DNA from: a virus | Length of the DNA stretch: 64,000 nt | IMG/VR virus record: IMGVR_UViG_3300036770_001972 | Span: 1 to 64,000 of that record | Direction: 5' to 3' (one strand) | Shown here: positions 14,324-20,561 of the stretch, piece by piece | Layout: every line of letters begins with the position of its first letter | How positions within the stretch are numbered: position 1 is the first letter of the stretch | Program-made: the position numbers and the translations under genes | The notes under the pieces: generated by a model | What the model was told of the DNA's origin: nothing | Database searches by the model: none | What the model saw: only the letters and a program-made list of their open reading frames with translations

Positions 14324-14688
14324 TTGAGTGTCCGTGCAATCTGTACGAACTGGCTAAGGAGATCTGTCTGCGAATCGACCGCCCGAAGAGGCATTGCAGC
14401 GTGATTCTTCATAAAGGTCGCGTTGTTGCCGTGGGGACGAACCAAATGAAGACCCATCCGCTTGCCCGTAAGTATGGATATCTTTTCGATGAGATGCATT
14501 CCGAATTGGATGCGTTTCGCAAGTGTGGAAACAAGCAGGGACTTGAACTTTGGAACTTTCGCTTCAACCGTTTTGGTCAGGAGCGGATTAGTCGCCCATG
14601 CACAAAGTGCCTTCCTTGGTGCGTGGAGGTGTTTGATCACATCTACTTTACAACGGGCGAGGGAATCGAAAGATTGCGTGTGAAATAA
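14299..14688 (+). CDS. cytidine/dCMP deaminase-like zinc protein
   Basis: This 129-residue protein has both halves of the deaminase zinc site: HSE (H67-S-E69, in DEMHSELDA) and PCxxC (P100-C101-T-K-C104). An N-terminal beta-strand pair (HCSVILHKGRVVAVGTNQ) fits the fold. Family enzymes deaminate CMP, dCMP or tRNA adenosine; a phage copy would most simply supply dUMP for dTTP synthesis. Length is short compared with T4 dCMP deaminase (193 aa), so the substrate is uncertain. GAGGAG precedes the start. Confidence 0.8.
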   Translation: MADGNEGLIECPCNLYELAKEICLRIDRPKRHCSVILHKGRVVAVGTNQMKTHPLARKYGYLFDEMHSELDAFRKCGNKQGLELWNFRFNRFGQERISRPCTKCLPWCVEVFDHIYFTTGEGIERLRVK

Positions 14689-14729
14689 AGGCAATTTACG
14701 CCCAAGATGAGAATTTTTCATTCTTGGGG

Positions 14730-14736
14730 CTAAATA
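14730..14736 (+). promoter_or_regulatory. late promoter element CTAAATA
   Basis: CTAAATA about 65 nt before the PEP-CTERM-like gene at 14803; the leader carries CAGGAG next to the start. Confidence 0.5.
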
Positions 14737-14802
14737 TGAACAGACCCGCATAGGTACAGCGGGAAACCCCAAATCGTTTCGAAACACGAAACAGGAGCAA
14801 GC

Positions 14803-15477
14803 ATGTCTGTCAGAGAGACTTGTGTGGCTACCGCACTTGCTGCGGCTTCTATCTGTGGTGCAGTCAACGCAGATTTCATCGTGGTCAACAATCCAGTTGT
14901 GGATACAGTTGGCTTCTACTCAGATGCATTCGATTCAAAGGGTGCATACTTCTACGCACAGAGTGGAGCGCAAGCATTCAGTCTTGAGGATTCCTATACC
15001 ACATCGTCGCTCAAGTGGTGGGGTTCGATGAACGGCTTCAACGATCAGGGAATCTCAAACATCGATTGCTTTCAGATCATCGTTTGGGATTCGAACTTTG
15101 AGTCCCAAGTGTTCAGTCAACGGATTGATTTGTCAAACATCACGATGACTGATACGGGCGACTTCAATTTCTTCGGTCAGCCTGTGTATGAGTTCTTCGT
15201 TCCGTTGGCGTTTCAGATCACGGCTGGCAACTATTTCATGAATATCGGCGCACAACTCAATGATGCGGCGGGAGATCAGTTCGTGTGGTCGCAGGGCGAG
15301 GATGTCGATGGCTTTTGGTATACCGATGCGAATGGACAGAACAAATGGGGCGATTGGCGACCCCTCCCAAACTTCATCGGGAATACCGCAGGAGGTGCAT
15401 TTGTCATGACTGCTCCTGCTCCTAGTGCGATTGCACTCTTGGGTTTGGCGGGTATCGTCGGTCGCCGCCGCCGCTGA
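14803..15477 (+). CDS. secreted protein with PEP-CTERM-like sorting tail
   Basis: The 224-residue product has a signal peptide (residues 1-23, cleavage likely after AVNA), a ~180-residue beta-rich body with many Asn, Asp and aromatic residues, and a C-terminal APAPSAIALLGLAGIVGRRRR-type tail. This layout (Pro-Ser, hydrophobic stretch, Arg cluster) is that of PEP-CTERM sorting signals. The APSA.ALLGLAG...RRR version is particularly common in Phycisphaerae. In hosts such proteins are exported and processed by an exosortase. A phage copy, behind a late element, suggests remodelling of the host surface late in infection or a captured host gene. CAGGAG precedes the ATG. Confidence 0.85.
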   Translation: MSVRETCVATALAAASICGAVNADFIVVNNPVVDTVGFYSDAFDSKGAYFYAQSGAQAFSLEDSYTTSSLKWWGSMNGFNDQGISNIDCFQIIVWDSNFESQVFSQRIDLSNITMTDTGDFNFFGQPVYEFFVPLAFQITAGNYFMNIGAQLNDAAGDQFVWSQGEDVDGFWYTDANGQNKWGDWRPLPNFIGNTAGGAFVMTAPAPSAIALLGLAGIVGRRRR

Positions 15478-15507
15478 GTCATAAGTGCATACAAATCAAG
15501 TAGAAAC

Positions 15508-15540
15508 GAACCCCTGTCGCAAGACGGGGGTTCTTTCATA
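15508..15540 (+). terminator. hairpin terminator with GCAA tetraloop and TTTCATA tail
   Basis: An 11 bp stem (15508-15518 with 15523-15533, one G-U pair) is closed by a GCAA tetraloop and followed by TTTCATA. It ends the PEP-CTERM-like gene. Confidence 0.75.
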
Positions 15541-15544
15541 AATA
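15538..15544 (+). promoter_or_regulatory. late promoter-like element ATAAATA
   Basis: ATAAATA overlaps the tail of the preceding terminator, about 90 nt before the holin-like gene. Confidence 0.45.
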
Positions 15545-15632
15545 GCCATACAACCAATGTGACCAAATTCTACCGCCACGGGCTGTGCATAGCACAATCC
15601 CGAGCGGCTTTTCATTGCCATAAGGAGGTTTT

Positions 15633-15836
15633 ATGGAACAGAAGTCAGGAACCAAGACCACCGAGTTTTGGGTAGCACTTGCTCCCGTGTTGATCGGACT
15701 GATCGAAGGACAGAAAGGTGACGCAGAGAACAGTCGTTACCTCATCGTCTGCGGTACGGCATTGGGATGCATGTATATCGCTAGCAGGACACTTTTAAAG
15801 TGGAATCCATCAAAAACAAAAGGAGGAGAACTATGA
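15633..15836 (+). CDS. holin-like small membrane protein
   Basis: The 67 residues begin with a polar KTTEFW segment and contain two hydrophobic segments (VALAPVLIGLI and YLIVCGTALGCMYIASRTLL). Similar small phage membrane proteins (K.GwKTTEFWl..., then ...y...Rt.lK) are often annotated as putative holins. AAGGAGG precedes the ATG. It is coupled to the cohesin/dockerin-type gene by a 4 nt overlap, so both are probably made late. Holin activity is inference from size and topology. Confidence 0.6.
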   Translation: MEQKSGTKTTEFWVALAPVLIGLIEGQKGDAENSRYLIVCGTALGCMYIASRTLLKWNPSKTKGGEL

Positions 15837-16594
15837 GAATCACGACAGCAATACTACTTGCTTTGGGAATTGCCGTATCCACACAAGCACAGACAGACCC
15901 AAATGCAAAGATCGACCTCACCATGATCGCACCGACGAGTGCTGTGGGTGTTAACGAGGAAATCGAAATACAGATTGTGGCTTCAGCACAGACTACACCA
16001 CAACGATACCTTGTCGCGGACATCGTCTTCGGTTGGAATCCAAGCGAACTTGAATTCATTGGTCTTTCCCATGTCGGTTCGCATCCGCTTCTATGGGTTC
16101 CCCCAAGCGGAATGCCATGTCCCTCTGGGTATCAGAACTGCGAGGGCATTGGTGGTGATTACACAGGAATCAACGAATCGATTCCGCCCACAGACGGCAA
16201 TGCCTTGTACTACGGATATGGAAAGTTAGGAAGCGTATGGATCATCGATGAACCCGTGCAGATAGTGAAATTGCGGTTCCGAGTCCTCACTTCGTTCTCT
16301 CAGAGCAATGTGTATTTCATACCCGAGATCAATATCAATGCCGAACAAAAGACCATCGTCTACGGCAGTTACATCCCTGGGCTTTCGACAACAGGTGTCT
16401 TGACGAATGCAACAGTTGTAGGGAGCATAAGAGAGGGCGATGTCGATGGGAACGGTGTGGTCAACTCCTCAGACTTGGCGCAGTTGATCGCTGCATGGGG
16501 ACAGACATCGTTCAAGGGAAACCCGTGCGACCTAAACGGTAACGGCGTGGTCGATTCTCCTGATTTGGGCATTCTGCTTGATAACTGGGGATAA
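15833..16594 (+). CDS. secreted cohesin-like/dockerin-type protein
   Basis: From the ATG at 15833 (AGGAG 4 nt upstream) the protein has a signal peptide (1-20). A beta-sandwich domain follows (~25-195) with cohesin-like strands (FGWNPSELEFIGLS, VQIVKLRFRVL). The C-terminus is a dockerin-type pair (~202-253): DVDGNGVVNSSDLAQLIAAWG and DLNGNGVVDSPDLGILLDNWG, each a calcium loop plus helix. This loop-helix-AWG form is characteristic of Planctomycetota secreted proteins. The tail recurs in the S8 protease at 20.6 kb. A role in binding other exported or surface proteins is inferred. Confidence 0.82.
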   Translation: MRITTAILLALGIAVSTQAQTDPNAKIDLTMIAPTSAVGVNEEIEIQIVASAQTTPQRYLVADIVFGWNPSELEFIGLSHVGSHPLLWVPPSGMPCPSGYQNCEGIGGDYTGINESIPPTDGNALYYGYGKLGSVWIIDEPVQIVKLRFRVLTSFSQSNVYFIPEININAEQKTIVYGSYIPGLSTTGVLTNATVVGSIREGDVDGNGVVNSSDLAQLIAAWGQTSFKGNPCDLNGNGVVDSPDLGILLDNWG

Positions 16595-16640
16595 GTCCGA
16601 TAAGTACTTGATAAGCGGGGATTTGACACCCGCATGTGCG

Positions 16641-16677
16641 CCCCCTCCCATCTTCACAGGGAGGGGGTTGCTTTTTT
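16641..16677 (+). terminator. rho-independent terminator
   Basis: A 9 bp perfect stem (CCCCCTCCC at 16641-16649 with GGGAGGGGG at 16659-16667) is followed by TTGCTTTTTT. It is the most canonical terminator in the window. Confidence 0.9.
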
Positions 16678-16689
16678 GGGGAATGGGGC

Positions 16690-16718
16690 TTGACAGGGGG
16701 GTAGACATACTGTATCTT
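16690..16718 (+). promoter_or_regulatory. sigma70-type promoter
   Basis: TTGACA (16690-16695), 17 nt spacer, TATCTT (16713-16718). A short leader with AAGGGA reaches the ATG at 16739. Confidence 0.7.
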
Positions 16719-16738
16719 TCTTATGTGAAGGGAACCAT

Positions 16739-17431
16739 ATGACCACGAAGACCCCAACCTCCACCGTCTCTGAACGCGACCGCCGCCTAGCCGAGGTCAA
16801 GAACGGGATCCCAAAGAAGGCGCGTCAGATTGCCGCCGACGAGTTGGGTGCCCTCTACAACGCCGCCAAGAGCGAGGCTGAAGCCCTCTACGCCGCGTCC
16901 CGCCCCGAGCCAAAGGTCGGTCAGGTGCGGATGATCGTCAGGGGCAAAGGCGAAGGCAAGAGCGGCAAGATCGTTTGGGTCGGCAAGACGAAGTGGGGCA
17001 ACCGAATTGCCGTTGCGACAAGCGACGAGCGTCTACCGAACGGACGCTACCGCGATGTTGTCTACGCCCGTCCTGCATGGACAAAGACGGTCGATGCCGC
17101 CCGTGATGCCCGTCTCGCGGAACTGAACAAGATCCTCAGCAACTGCGACCGCAAGGCGATGGGGTCGATCTATGACCGCGAACTGCTGCGCCTCTACCGC
17201 GAGGCTGCTGCCGCATGGAATGTCACCGAAGCCGTCCTGTTCAAGCGCACCATCGAAGTGATGGAGGAAGAGATCGCTAGGCTCAAGGAGTATGACTCCC
17301 GCCTGTGCGAGAATCATTGGGCATGCGATGGCCCTGCATACGGTCAGGTTGAGCGTCAGAGCGAAGGCATCAACCGAGAGATCAACGACCTGAGCGAGAT
17401 CGTCGCTCTCCTGAAGAGCAAGACCGCCTGA
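16739..17431 (+). CDS. hypothetical protein with KOW-like segment, 230 aa
   Basis: A basic protein whose centre (residues ~57-85, GQVRMIVRGKGEGKSGKIVW) follows the KOW/SH3-like pattern v.V..GkGkGk.GkV.wv seen in NusG and ribosomal proteins. Flanking regions are helical; the C-terminus has a short coiled coil (REINDLSEIVALLKSK). Nucleic-acid or RNA-polymerase binding is possible but unproven. Its stop overlaps a tiny downstream gene (TGATG). Confidence 0.75.
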   Translation: MTTKTPTSTVSERDRRLAEVKNGIPKKARQIAADELGALYNAAKSEAEALYAASRPEPKVGQVRMIVRGKGEGKSGKIVWVGKTKWGNRIAVATSDERLPNGRYRDVVYARPAWTKTVDAARDARLAELNKILSNCDRKAMGSIYDRELLRLYREAAAAWNVTEAVLFKRTIEVMEEEIARLKEYDSRLCENHWACDGPAYGQVERQSEGINREINDLSEIVALLKSKTA

Positions 17432-17514
17432 TGCTTCACGACTACCTAACAACTTCCGATGAACGCAAGAAGATCGTTCTGTTGACGATCCTCGCGTACA
17501 TTGCGCTGCTTTGA
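17431..17514 (+). CDS. 27-residue membrane peptide
   Basis: ATG overlaps the previous stop (TGATG) and gives MLHDYLTTSDERKK followed by a hydrophobic end (IVLLTILAYIALL). The coupling and clean amphipathic layout support translation, though the gene is very short. It could be a toxin-like or regulatory peptide; nothing more can be read. Confidence 0.5.
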   Translation: MLHDYLTTSDERKKIVLLTILAYIALL

Positions 17515-17520
17515 TTTCCG

Positions 17521-18039
17521 ATGTCAACACCGAAACTGCACATCCTTACAACCACACATGGCGATGCTGTACTCATAGCGATTTACAACCCCGAGCGGGT
17601 ATGCATTCGCGGAGCAGAACGCAGCATGGGTCGCGCATGGGCTGATGGAACCTACAACGCCCAACAGGCTAGGTCGCTGTGGGATGCCATCATTGGTGAT
17701 GGCGGTGCGATCATCGACACCACTCTCCTGAACGCACTTCTTCCACAGATTGTCAGCGAGACCACCAAGGTTTTGGACTCGCAGATCGAATGGCTGAAGA
17801 CTGCTCTTGATACGAAGAGCAAGGAAGTGGAGCATGAGAGGGCGCAGCACGACAAGTCAAGAGAGCGATACGCAAAGAACGAAGCGCAACTTCAACAGGA
17901 ACTGCATCATGCTGTTGAAGAGTTCTATAGAAACCAAGATCACATTCAGTTTCTGAAGGGTGAACTTGGCGACTATATGAAAATCGCCTGTAAACACGAA
18001 ACTGCCGATTACGGCGATGGTGGGTTTGTCGATGAATGA
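17521..18039 (+). CDS. ARxxW-family domain fused to a coiled coil (member 9)
   Basis: Residues 1-65 are beta-rich and carry the family motif YNAQQARSLWDAIIGDG. The rest (to 172) is a long charged coiled coil (DSQIEWLKTALDTKSKEVEHER...). This is the only member with a fused helical region, so the ARxxW unit behaves as a module. It overlaps the next gene by 8 nt. Confidence 0.78.
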   Translation: MSTPKLHILTTTHGDAVLIAIYNPERVCIRGAERSMGRAWADGTYNAQQARSLWDAIIGDGGAIIDTTLLNALLPQIVSETTKVLDSQIEWLKTALDTKSKEVEHERAQHDKSRERYAKNEAQLQQELHHAVEEFYRNQDHIQFLKGELGDYMKIACKHETADYGDGGFVDE

Positions 18040-18337
18040 TTACACCGATACTGGCCCTTGGGTTCTTCGATGGGATCGTCACCCGACGAAGAGAGTCATG
18101 TTTGAAAAAGACTTCAGCGGCGGTAAGCCGTTTATCAAGATTTCAGGCACAGGCTTCCAAGGCTTGGACGATCCCCCTCCGCGTCTTGTCATTCCGCACA
18201 CATCCCTTGGTGATTGGTCTATCGACCTGAACAACGATGACAGTTGCTACCTGATCGGTATTGAATTTGCCCGTGAGATTTGGCAGCGTATGCTAGACAT
18301 GGGTTGGATTCAGATCGATTACACTTCCCCCATCTGA
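18032..18337 (+). CDS. ARxxW-family small protein (member 10)
   Basis: The start is uncertain between ATGs at 18017 and 18032; both have weak ribosome sites and 18032 gives the compact 101-residue form. The product has Trp-rich N-terminal strands (GPWVLRWDRH) and ends EFAREIWQRMLDMGWIQIDY, the family motif. The next gene starts 2 nt after its stop. Confidence 0.75.
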   Translation: MNDYTDTGPWVLRWDRHPTKRVMFEKDFSGGKPFIKISGTGFQGLDDPPPRLVIPHTSLGDWSIDLNNDDSCYLIGIEFAREIWQRMLDMGWIQIDYTSPI

Positions 18338-18339
18338 TC

Positions 18340-18588
18340 ATGAGTCACTTCTACGCACAAATCGTTGAATCGTCCCGCAAGACTGTTCCTACCGCGAGGG
18401 GGCACAAGTCAACTGGCATTCAAACTCTTACACAGTCATACAACGGACAGATTCGTGTCCGCATGTGGCACGACCCCAAGACCAACGAGGACAAGTATGA
18501 GGTCATCCTTCAGCCGCATGGCTACAAGGAATCCGATGGCGGCATCGTCCTCGCAACAGGGGTTATTTCGGACGATAACGCCCCTTGA
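18340..18588 (+). CDS. conserved phage hypothetical protein (MSHFY type), 82 aa
   Basis: It begins MSHFYAQI and contains GHKSTGIQTLTQSYNGQIRVRM and LQPHG. This matches a very widespread small phage protein (MSHFyg.iqgsrG..tr.GtKssG......sw.g.i.v.......v...phg) whose function is unknown. It ends the operon before a new promoter. Confidence 0.8.
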   Translation: MSHFYAQIVESSRKTVPTARGHKSTGIQTLTQSYNGQIRVRMWHDPKTNEDKYEVILQPHGYKESDGGIVLATGVISDDNAP

Positions 18589-18629
18589 TTATCGGACGCA
18601 GTAATTCCTCCCCGAACTGGAATAGTGGC

Positions 18630-18657
18630 TTGACTTTTCCTCGGAGTTTGGTATTCT
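18630..18657 (+). promoter_or_regulatory. sigma70-type promoter
   Basis: TTGACT (18630-18635), 16 nt spacer, TATTCT (18652-18657); the leader carries AGGAGGT ahead of the ATG at 18680. Confidence 0.72.
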
Positions 18658-18679
18658 TTAGATGTAGGAGGTAACCACC

Positions 18680-18889
18680 ATGACCAACGACCTTTACACC
18701 CTGACGAACGAGCGAGAAGGTACTCGCTACGAGTTCAAGCGGGGAACTGGTGATGTTTGGGGTGGCATGTACCTAGTCACCCGTGTTTGGCTTGCCGATA
18801 ACGAGCGAGAGTACATGGGTGCCTATGACAAGAGTGCCGCCCGTAAGTATTGGGACAGTCTCGTCGCCAGCGGCTTCGTGAAGGCTTGA
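18680..18889 (+). CDS. ARxxW-family small protein (member 11, shortest)
   Basis: At 69 residues this is the minimal member: a short beta region (YEFKRGTGDVWGGMYLVTRVW) and the motif KSAARKYWDSLVASGFVKA, with GF instead of GW. It has its own promoter and an AGGAGG. Its TGA stop lies within the -35 box of the next promoter. Confidence 0.8.
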   Translation: MTNDLYTLTNEREGTRYEFKRGTGDVWGGMYLVTRVWLADNEREYMGAYDKSAARKYWDSLVASGFVKA

Positions 18890-18914
18890 CAAGAGCCGAA
18901 CGATTCGATATGAT
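18886..18914 (+). promoter_or_regulatory. sigma70-type promoter
   Basis: TTGACA (18886-18891, overlapping the preceding stop), 17 nt spacer, TATGAT (18909-18914). The leader contains AAAGGAA before the ATG at 18939. Confidence 0.78.
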
Positions 18915-18938
18915 TCGGGTGTGAAAGGAACTCCCACC

Positions 18939-19328
18939 ATGACAACCACGACCGCCTCAGTCAACCTACTAACCGCCTCCACCAACCTCCCCGCTTCGTG
19001 GGGAGACAAGAGCCTAGCCCTGCTTCGGCTAGACCGTTGGCTGTGGTCGGCGCAGGATCTCGTCAACAAGAACTACGCGACCCACTTTTCGAACCTCACG
19101 CCGTCTCTGCTAGAGATGTCTGATGGTCGCCGCTACATCCGCATCGACAGCATCGCTGACGGTGGCAGGGGGCAGCGGTCGGTGTGGGCTTTCATCGACA
19201 AGAAGACGGGCGACATTCTGAGAGCGGCAGGATACAAGGCTCCTGCCAAGCATGCCCGTGGCAACCTGTTCGACGCTCAGGGCGGTCTCGGTGGCTTGAC
19301 CCCCTACGGCCCGAAGTACCTCAAGTAA
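18939..19328 (+). CDS. conserved phage hypothetical protein, 129 aa
   Basis: The ATG at 18939 has an AAAGGAA box; an upstream in-frame GTG at 18921 is less likely. The C-terminal half (VWAFIDKKTGDIL, AAGYKAPAKHARGNLFD, then LTPYGPKYL) matches a conserved small phage protein I recall as Vh.FvdK.tGDv.k.a.wk.PAK..RGnif. Its function is unknown. An independent promoter and terminator frame it as a single-gene unit. Confidence 0.78.
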   Translation: MTTTTASVNLLTASTNLPASWGDKSLALLRLDRWLWSAQDLVNKNYATHFSNLTPSLLEMSDGRRYIRIDSIADGGRGQRSVWAFIDKKTGDILRAAGYKAPAKHARGNLFDAQGGLGGLTPYGPKYLK

Positions 19329-19343
19329 CCTCCCTCGGTGCGA

Positions 19344-19374
19344 CCCCCTCATGCGACGAGGGGGCTTTTCCATA
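19344..19374 (+). terminator. hairpin terminator with TTTTCCATA tail
   Basis: CCCCCTC (19344-19350) pairs with GAGGGGG (19358-19364), followed by CTTTTCCATA. Confidence 0.7.
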
Positions 19375-19385
19375 GAAAGAAAACC

Positions 19386-19607
19386 ATGAACAACGACTAC
19401 ACCAAGAATCTCCTGCTTTTTGTTCTCGCTGCATCTGCGATTTCGTTCACGCTTGTATCCCTGCTGTCGGCGGGATACCTAGCCCTGTATCACTTTCTGC
19501 GCGATCACTTCGGTCTAGGCTTTTGGCAAGTGGTCTTTCTCTACGCAGGGTTCGTCACGGCACTCTCACTACTGAGCGTACTAGCCAAGTCAAGCAGTAG
19601 ATCCTGA
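19386..19607 (+). CDS. two-TM membrane protein, 73 aa
   Basis: Two hydrophobic segments (~8-36 and ~48-68; FVLAASAISFTLVSLLSAGYLALY and VVFLYAGFVTALSLLSVLA) are joined by a short charged loop. Size and topology would allow a holin or antiholin, but it lies in the early strand after a terminator and no family is recognised. Its 3' end overlaps the convergent lipoprotein gene by 18 nt. Confidence 0.7.
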   Translation: MNNDYTKNLLLFVLAASAISFTLVSLLSAGYLALYHFLRDHFGLGFWQVVFLYAGFVTALSLLSVLAKSSSRS

Positions 19608-20549
19608 AGCGGGATCCTGATTCGTTGTAGAAGGGGCGCGGAGTGCTTTCCGTGCCTCTTCTAGTTTTTTGAATCCGTTCTGTTCCTTGATCTTAGCGAT
19701 GATCTCCTTGGTCAAGTCGGATTGAACCTGAGCGGCTACACCATTGACACCGAAGATGCGCTCTTGCTCGTCAGGGGTCATGGTCTCCTTGAGAATTTGA
19801 ATCATTTCCACGATCTCACGAACGGCTGTTCCGTTCCGCTTGGCATTGATGGTTGACCATGCAATCATTCCGATTGCCGTCAAGAATCCCAACACCAAAA
19901 GCACCGCACCGACAAGCGCGATCTCCTCCATGTAGTACTGAGATGCAGAAGCAAACCCAATCATGAGAAGTCCTATGAATGAAAGGGATGCTCCATATGT
20001 CTTGTTGAGGAAGAACGCGACTGCGGCTCCACCCGCGATCAACAGAAACCCGATGACCCAAAACATACTGATGTAGCCATATAACTTCTCCATGGCTTTC
20101 ACCTTGCTTTGGTCAAGCATGACCTGAAGGCTCGTCAACGACTTCTCCAATTGATTCACTTCAGCAGTCAGTTTATTCAACTTATCGGTCTCTCGCTGTA
20201 GATCGTCAGCGGCCTCAATAATGTTGGTTGCCTTGCTGTCAATCCGTGTCAGCGCATCCCCCGCCAAATCGACCGTAGAGGGCTTTGGGGCGGCAGAGGG
20301 GGCTGTGTCACGGTTCGGGGCTACGGACGGCTGTAGAGCCAATCCCTGCCTCACCGTGGCGGTCTCCGCGAGAATTGCTCCCGCGTCTCGCTTGATGTCT
20401 CCTATCGAATCCTGAGCATGGTCGATAACCGAGTTCAGCGCAGCGGATGATGCCCCCGTGGACGGGCTGACCCGATTGGGAACCGTATTGCAAGATGCGA
20501 TACTTGATGTGAGTAGTGCCCCAAGGATAAGGTTTGATATCGATCTCAT
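19590..20549 (-). CDS. lipoprotein with coiled coil and three TM segments
   Basis: From the ATG at 20549 (319 aa) the product has a lipoprotein signal peptide (residues 1-20, SSIAS-C) and a Ser/Pro/Ala-rich exported stretch. Long amphipathic helices follow (~95-155, ending LNKLTAEVNQLEKSLTSLQVML), then three TM segments (~160-245) and a ~75-residue basic/acidic cytoplasmic tail. Outer-membrane lipid anchor plus coiled coil plus C-terminal TM is the topology of unimolecular spanins, though these have a single TM and are shorter. It follows the S8 protease gene by 8 nt. A leaderless late start is predicted. Confidence 0.78.
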   Translation of the reverse strand: MRSISNLILGALLTSSIASCNTVPNRVSPSTGASSAALNSVIDHAQDSIGDIKRDAGAILAETATVRQGLALQPSVAPNRDTAPSAAPKPSTVDLAGDALTRIDSKATNIIEAADDLQRETDKLNKLTAEVNQLEKSLTSLQVMLDQSKVKAMEKLYGYISMFWVIGFLLIAGGAAVAFFLNKTYGASLSFIGLLMIGFASASQYYMEEIALVGAVLLVLGFLTAIGMIAWSTINAKRNGTAVREIVEMIQILKETMTPDEQERIFGVNGVAAQVQSDLTKEIIAKIKEQNGFKKLEEARKALRAPSTTNQDPASGSTA

Positions 20550-20554
20550 ACTGC

Positions 20555-20561
20555 TATTTAG
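20555..20561 (-). promoter_or_regulatory. late promoter element CTAAATA, leaderless
   Basis: On the minus strand CTAAATA overlaps the TAA stop of the S8 protease gene (CCC-TAA-ATA) and lies 5 nt before the ATG of the lipoprotein gene. Confidence 0.6.
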
